Below, piece after piece: positions 60,842 through 64,000 of a stretch of DNA of 64,000 bases. The position numbers and the translations under genes are program-made. A model generated the notes under the pieces. It searched no databases, was not told the DNA's origin, and saw nothing but the letters and a program-made list of their open reading frames with translations. The stretch is from Acestrorhynchus altus (taxonomy: Eukaryota > Chordata > Actinopteri > Characiformes > Acestrorhynchidae), in the NCBI GenBank assembly GCA_034509495.1, contig CM067507.1, forward strand, positions 9,755,716-9,819,715, in the 5' to 3' direction. How positions within the stretch are numbered: the stretch's first letter is position 1; every line of letters begins with the position of its first letter.

Positions 60842-62003
60842 TACACTCCCCTCCTAAGGTATTGGAACAGTGAGGCCTTTATTTTTGCTGTAGACTGAAA
60901 ACAATTGAGTTTGACATTAGAAGATGAAAATGAGACAGAAGATATACATTTTAGCTTTCATTCCCAGGTATTTAAAGCTGGATTTGATATACATATCAGG
61001 ACATAGCACCTTCTGTCTGAACCTGCCCAAATTTCTGTGAGCAAAAGTATTGGAACATGTGACAGGTGTGTTTGATTAATGTTCCATTAATTATTCAAAC
61101 AATAATGAGCTCTGAATATCTGCACTCAGTTTCAGATTTGGGTTTAGACTGTGCATGTATAGTCACAGGAGTAACCAACATGAAAAGCATAGAGCTACAA
61201 TAAGAGAGAGAGACAAGTCAGAAGCTCAGAAAAAGTTTTATGGACTGATGAGACAAGCATGAATATTTACCTATGCTGGAAAAGCATCACAAAAGAGGAA
61301 TGCAGAAGTAAAGTGATGTCAACAGGTCACATGTTTGATGCAGCTATTGCAAACAAAGGATTTGCTACTAAGTCTTACTCCCTTTAAACTATTTGAAGTT
61401 TATCTCAAGCTGCACCAAGAGCTCTTCGAGCTTCAAGTACAGCTCGGCTTGACCCACCATCCCTCAGGATGCAAGGTAAACATGCATCCAGACTCTTTTC
61501 TGTTCTGGCACCAAAATGGTGGAACGAACTTCCCCTGGGAGTCCGAACAGCTGAGTCCCTCAATGTCTTCAAACGCAGACTGAAGACTCATCTTTTTCAG
61601 GAGTACTTAACTCCATAAAGACTTTTTGTTTCAACACGGTCTAAATGTGTGGAATCTCTAGATTCCAGCCTTATCTACTAGCTAAGGATGTTCTAAGTAA
61701 ACAGCAAAGCATTTTTGTAAGTCGCTCTGGATAAGGGCGCCTGCTAAATGCCACAAATGTAATGTAAATGTAAATGTAAATGTTATCTGTTTTTATACTT
61801 TTGCTCACAAGAAAAATTGGCTGGGTAACACAGAAGGTGCTATCTACTGAATTGTGTATCAGATCCAGTTGTAAATATTCGGAAATGAAAGCTGAAATAT
61901 TGATCATACAGATCTGTCTCATACTCATCTGTTAATGTCAAACCCAAAATGTTTTCAGTTTACAGCAAAAATAGAGAGACTGGTCTCAATGTGTAAGAAC
62001 TGT
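60842..62003 (+). mobile_element. Tc1-like element interrupted by a LINE 3' end
   Basis: The left terminus 'tacactcccctcctaaggta' and the long inner repeat ('tttatttttgctgtagactg', 'ttccaggtatttaaagctgg'-type) are mirrored at 61790-62003 ('acagcaaaaatagagagact'). The transposase is reduced to fragments (a FYGLMRQA-like piece at 61235, IANKGFATKS at 61345). The outermost right end is diverged. Confidence 0.75.
61405..61790 (+). mobile_element. L2 LINE 3' end nested in the Tc1 copy
   Basis: The translation has a FWHQNGGTNFPWESEQL stretch (KWWNELPxxVR-type L2 C-terminus) and another frame with NVFKRRLKTHLFQEYL. It ends with 'gtcgctctggataagggcgc' and an (ATGTAA)n tail at 61757-61782. The same family, antisense, is at 1-130. 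Confidence 0.8.
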
Positions 62004-62584
62004 TCTTGACTGTCATGACTGAAGGGCATAGACTGACACTGTTGATTTAGTAGCAGTGTGCCTGATAAAATGGATATATTACCTTGTAGAATGTAAATAA
62101 ACATAATATTTGAGATTTACACTTGATATTTAACATGAGATACGGGCAGTACACCAGTGCAAACATATATAGCAAACATTATAGCATGAACCTTGTGAGT
62201 ATATTATTGCTCAATTGAGATGCCATATTGGGTGGTATTCTAATCCATTGAAATAAGATAAAATGCAGACTATTTAAAATAACAGAATAAATGTAAATGT
62301 AAGAAAGATGGTGGAGTATTTCACAGATGTATTTGTGTAGGTGTATTTTTTATTTTTTTATAATTTATTTTTCCAATTGTTCTATGTAAGTAATAAGCTA
62401 CAAGCCTGGCACGCCTGTTTTCTACCATTCTTTTTTGCATAACCTCTCAAGCTCCACAAATTAGATCTGCTACAATGCAGCAGATTTTTTTGTACTGTTC
62501 CCCAGATCTGTGATTCTGTCACAGACAATTCCTTAGACTTCATGGCTTGGTTTGTGCTCTGGCATGCACTGTCCACTGGTAAAA
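62004..62584. other. AT-rich non-coding stretch
   Basis: Nothing recognised. Confidence 0.4.
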
Positions 62585-62812
62585 GTAATTATGCTTATTT
62601 GACCCACTGTGTTATGTACACACAGGAATTAGATCTCCACATTTTACCCATCCACACAGTGATACACACATACACAAGGGGACAGTGAGCACAGGTGGGC
62701 AGTACCCAGCACCCAGGCAGCAGCTAGGGAGTTCAGTGCCTTGAAGGTTGAACCGGCAACCTTCCAGGTACAAGGCTGGTTCTCTAAACACCAGGCCACG
62801 GCTGCTCCAAAA
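62585..62812 (-). mobile_element. tRNA-derived SINE
   Basis: On the minus strand it starts 'ggagcagccgtggcctggtg' with an A-box-like segment and a B-box-like 'ggttcaacc'. The body contains 'cacctgtgctcactgtcccc' and ends in 'gtgggtcaaataagcataa'. This layout is familiar from ostariophysan genomes. Not a tRNA gene. Confidence 0.75.
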
Positions 62813-62854
62813 AACTCCTCACTGCCCGCTCATGGGACCATATATTAAAAGGTG

Positions 62855-63330
62855 TGTGCCTTTCCAAATCATGTCCATCATCAAGGATACCAAAAACCAT
62901 ACTTAACTGTAGGAATGGTATTGGATATGTGATGATCAGTTCCTGGTTTTCTCTAGAATTGATGCTTGGCATTCATGACACTTTTTTTTTCTCATGGTCT
63001 GAGAATCCTTTAGGTGCCTTTTGGCAAACTCCAGTGGAGCTGTCATTTGCCTTTTACTGAAAATTTTTTCAATTTTACCTGGATGATGGAGTCCACTGTG
63101 CTCATTGGGAACAATACAGCAGAAATTTGTCTGTATATATCTGTACATACCCCATATCTTATTTATTTTCCCCCATATTTATTTTTTAGGGGCCAGGATA
63201 GTACTCATCATTTAAACTCTAAACTCTTCCAACCAATGCTATTTCTATGTGAATGACATGTGTCTTGCTGGAAGATCCCATTCACCCCAAGAAACTTCAG
63301 AATATATGGGTGTACTTGATCTGCAACAAT
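62855..63330 (-). mobile_element. DNA transposon antisense relic (Tc1-type)
   Basis: 'tttctcatggtctgagaatc', 'ttttggcaaactccagtgga' and 'tgtcatttgccttttactga' are antisense to a very common fish Tc1 transposase segment. No termini were found. Confidence 0.5.
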
Positions 63331-63589
63331 GGATTCATACTCAATCCATTCATGTCTTCCACATGAGTGGAGTACATCAATCAATCAGCCTAAAAAATTA
63401 AATTAAATGAAAGAAAAAAAAATCATAATTTAACTAAGTATATTTCACATAAAAGAATGTATATATATATAACAAAGAAATTAAATACATTAACTAAAAG
63501 TTCATTTTTAAAAAATGAATTAAAATAAATCTTACCATAACCAGGTAAAAATATATAAGCTGATATAAGATGGTAACAGATCGGAAAGT

Positions 63590-64000
63590 GTATTATGAAA
63601 AAATAAGCCAATGTGCTTCTCTTCATGCTGCCAGAGAGGACCAACCAACTTGAATGAAAGTTGGACTTTTACTAATGTGGCGTGAGCAGATTCTTCTGAG
63701 CATACAAGATTGTATCATCTGCACTTTGCAACCTAGGTGGCAAGATCATTGATAAAAATATTTAAAATATCTGGACCCAGGATTGAGCTCTGTGGTACTC
63801 ATTTGGATATTGGCTTTAGGTCTGATTTATGGTTGCCCAAAGCCACTCATTGTTTCCTGCCAAATAGATAATTCATGGCCCAAAGCTTTACAATATTGCT
63901 GAAAACAATCTTATGTAGGGAATCTAGAAGGACATTGTGGTCATGTGTCAACCTCACTTTAGTCAGGTTAATATGGCAGCATGCTCCTTCCTATCCAATG
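63590..64000 (-). mobile_element. LINE reverse transcriptase fragment, runs off right edge
   Basis: On the minus strand the RT catalytic region is recognisable as a broken ELNPGS/ILNIF-INDLAT segment (consensus PQGSILGP...INDL) and a DDTILYA-like block. It ends in the VGWSSLAA-type motif at 63620-63660, which also occurs at 6180-6240. Stops are frequent. Confidence 0.6.

Noticed and set aside
62585..62812. tRNA gene
   Set aside because: SINE with a tRNA-like promoter; same reasoning as for the other SINE.

Overview
The window is vertebrate nuclear DNA, almost certainly from a teleost fish and plausibly an ostariophysan (catfish/characin-like) judging by the SINE and Tc1 families. It is AT-rich, has spliced genes, many AC/AT microsatellites, and a dense mix of Tc1/mariner, hAT, Penelope, L2/Rex1-like LINE and tRNA-SINE copies. 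The lineage call is inference; no species can be named.

Two protein genes are recognised and they converge. On the + strand, six exons between 20171 and 28741 encode the C-terminal half of DLGAP1 (GKAP/SAPAP1), the postsynaptic scaffold that links PSD-95 to SHANK. All six have intact reading frames and good splice sites, and the last ends in the PDZ ligand QTRL. The 5' exons lie left of the window. On the - strand, three exons between 59313 and 55051 encode TGIF1, a TALE homeodomain corepressor of TGF-beta signalling. The tail-to-tail DLGAP1/TGIF1 order matches the human 18p11.31 neighbourhood as I recall it, which supports both calls.

The most interesting observation is that tgif1 looks broken. 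The homeobox exon has an in-frame TGA before the homeodomain. The family-conserved proline of the three-residue TALE loop is serine. The start exon and homeobox exon do not join in phase as read. The last exon changes frame twice (net zero), although all three of its segments are recognisably TGIF1. The neighbouring dlgap1 exons carry no lesions, so either tgif1 is a lineage-specific pseudogene or this spot is poorly sequenced.

Layout: 1-1090 decayed L2 LINE (-); 1091-11575 mostly non-coding with LINE and hAT relics; 11576-19935 TE cluster (two LINE types, one full-length Tc1, a Penelope element with a GIY-YIG domain); 20171-28741 dlgap1 with a hAT element and a Tc1-derived MITE in introns; 28742-34100 3' flank with Tc1 relics; 34100-46235 a degenerate satellite of roughly 55-bp units in two blocks separated by Tc1, LINE and SINE insertions and tandem repeats; 47590-51140 a long LINE (-) and a Tc1 relic; 51141-55050 unassigned; 55051-59830 tgif1 and its CpG-richer 5' region; 59930-64000 an unassigned ORF, a MITE, a Tc1 copy nested with a LINE 3' end, a tRNA-SINE and LINE/Tc1 relics. 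No rRNA, tRNA gene, CRISPR or prokaryotic feature was seen.
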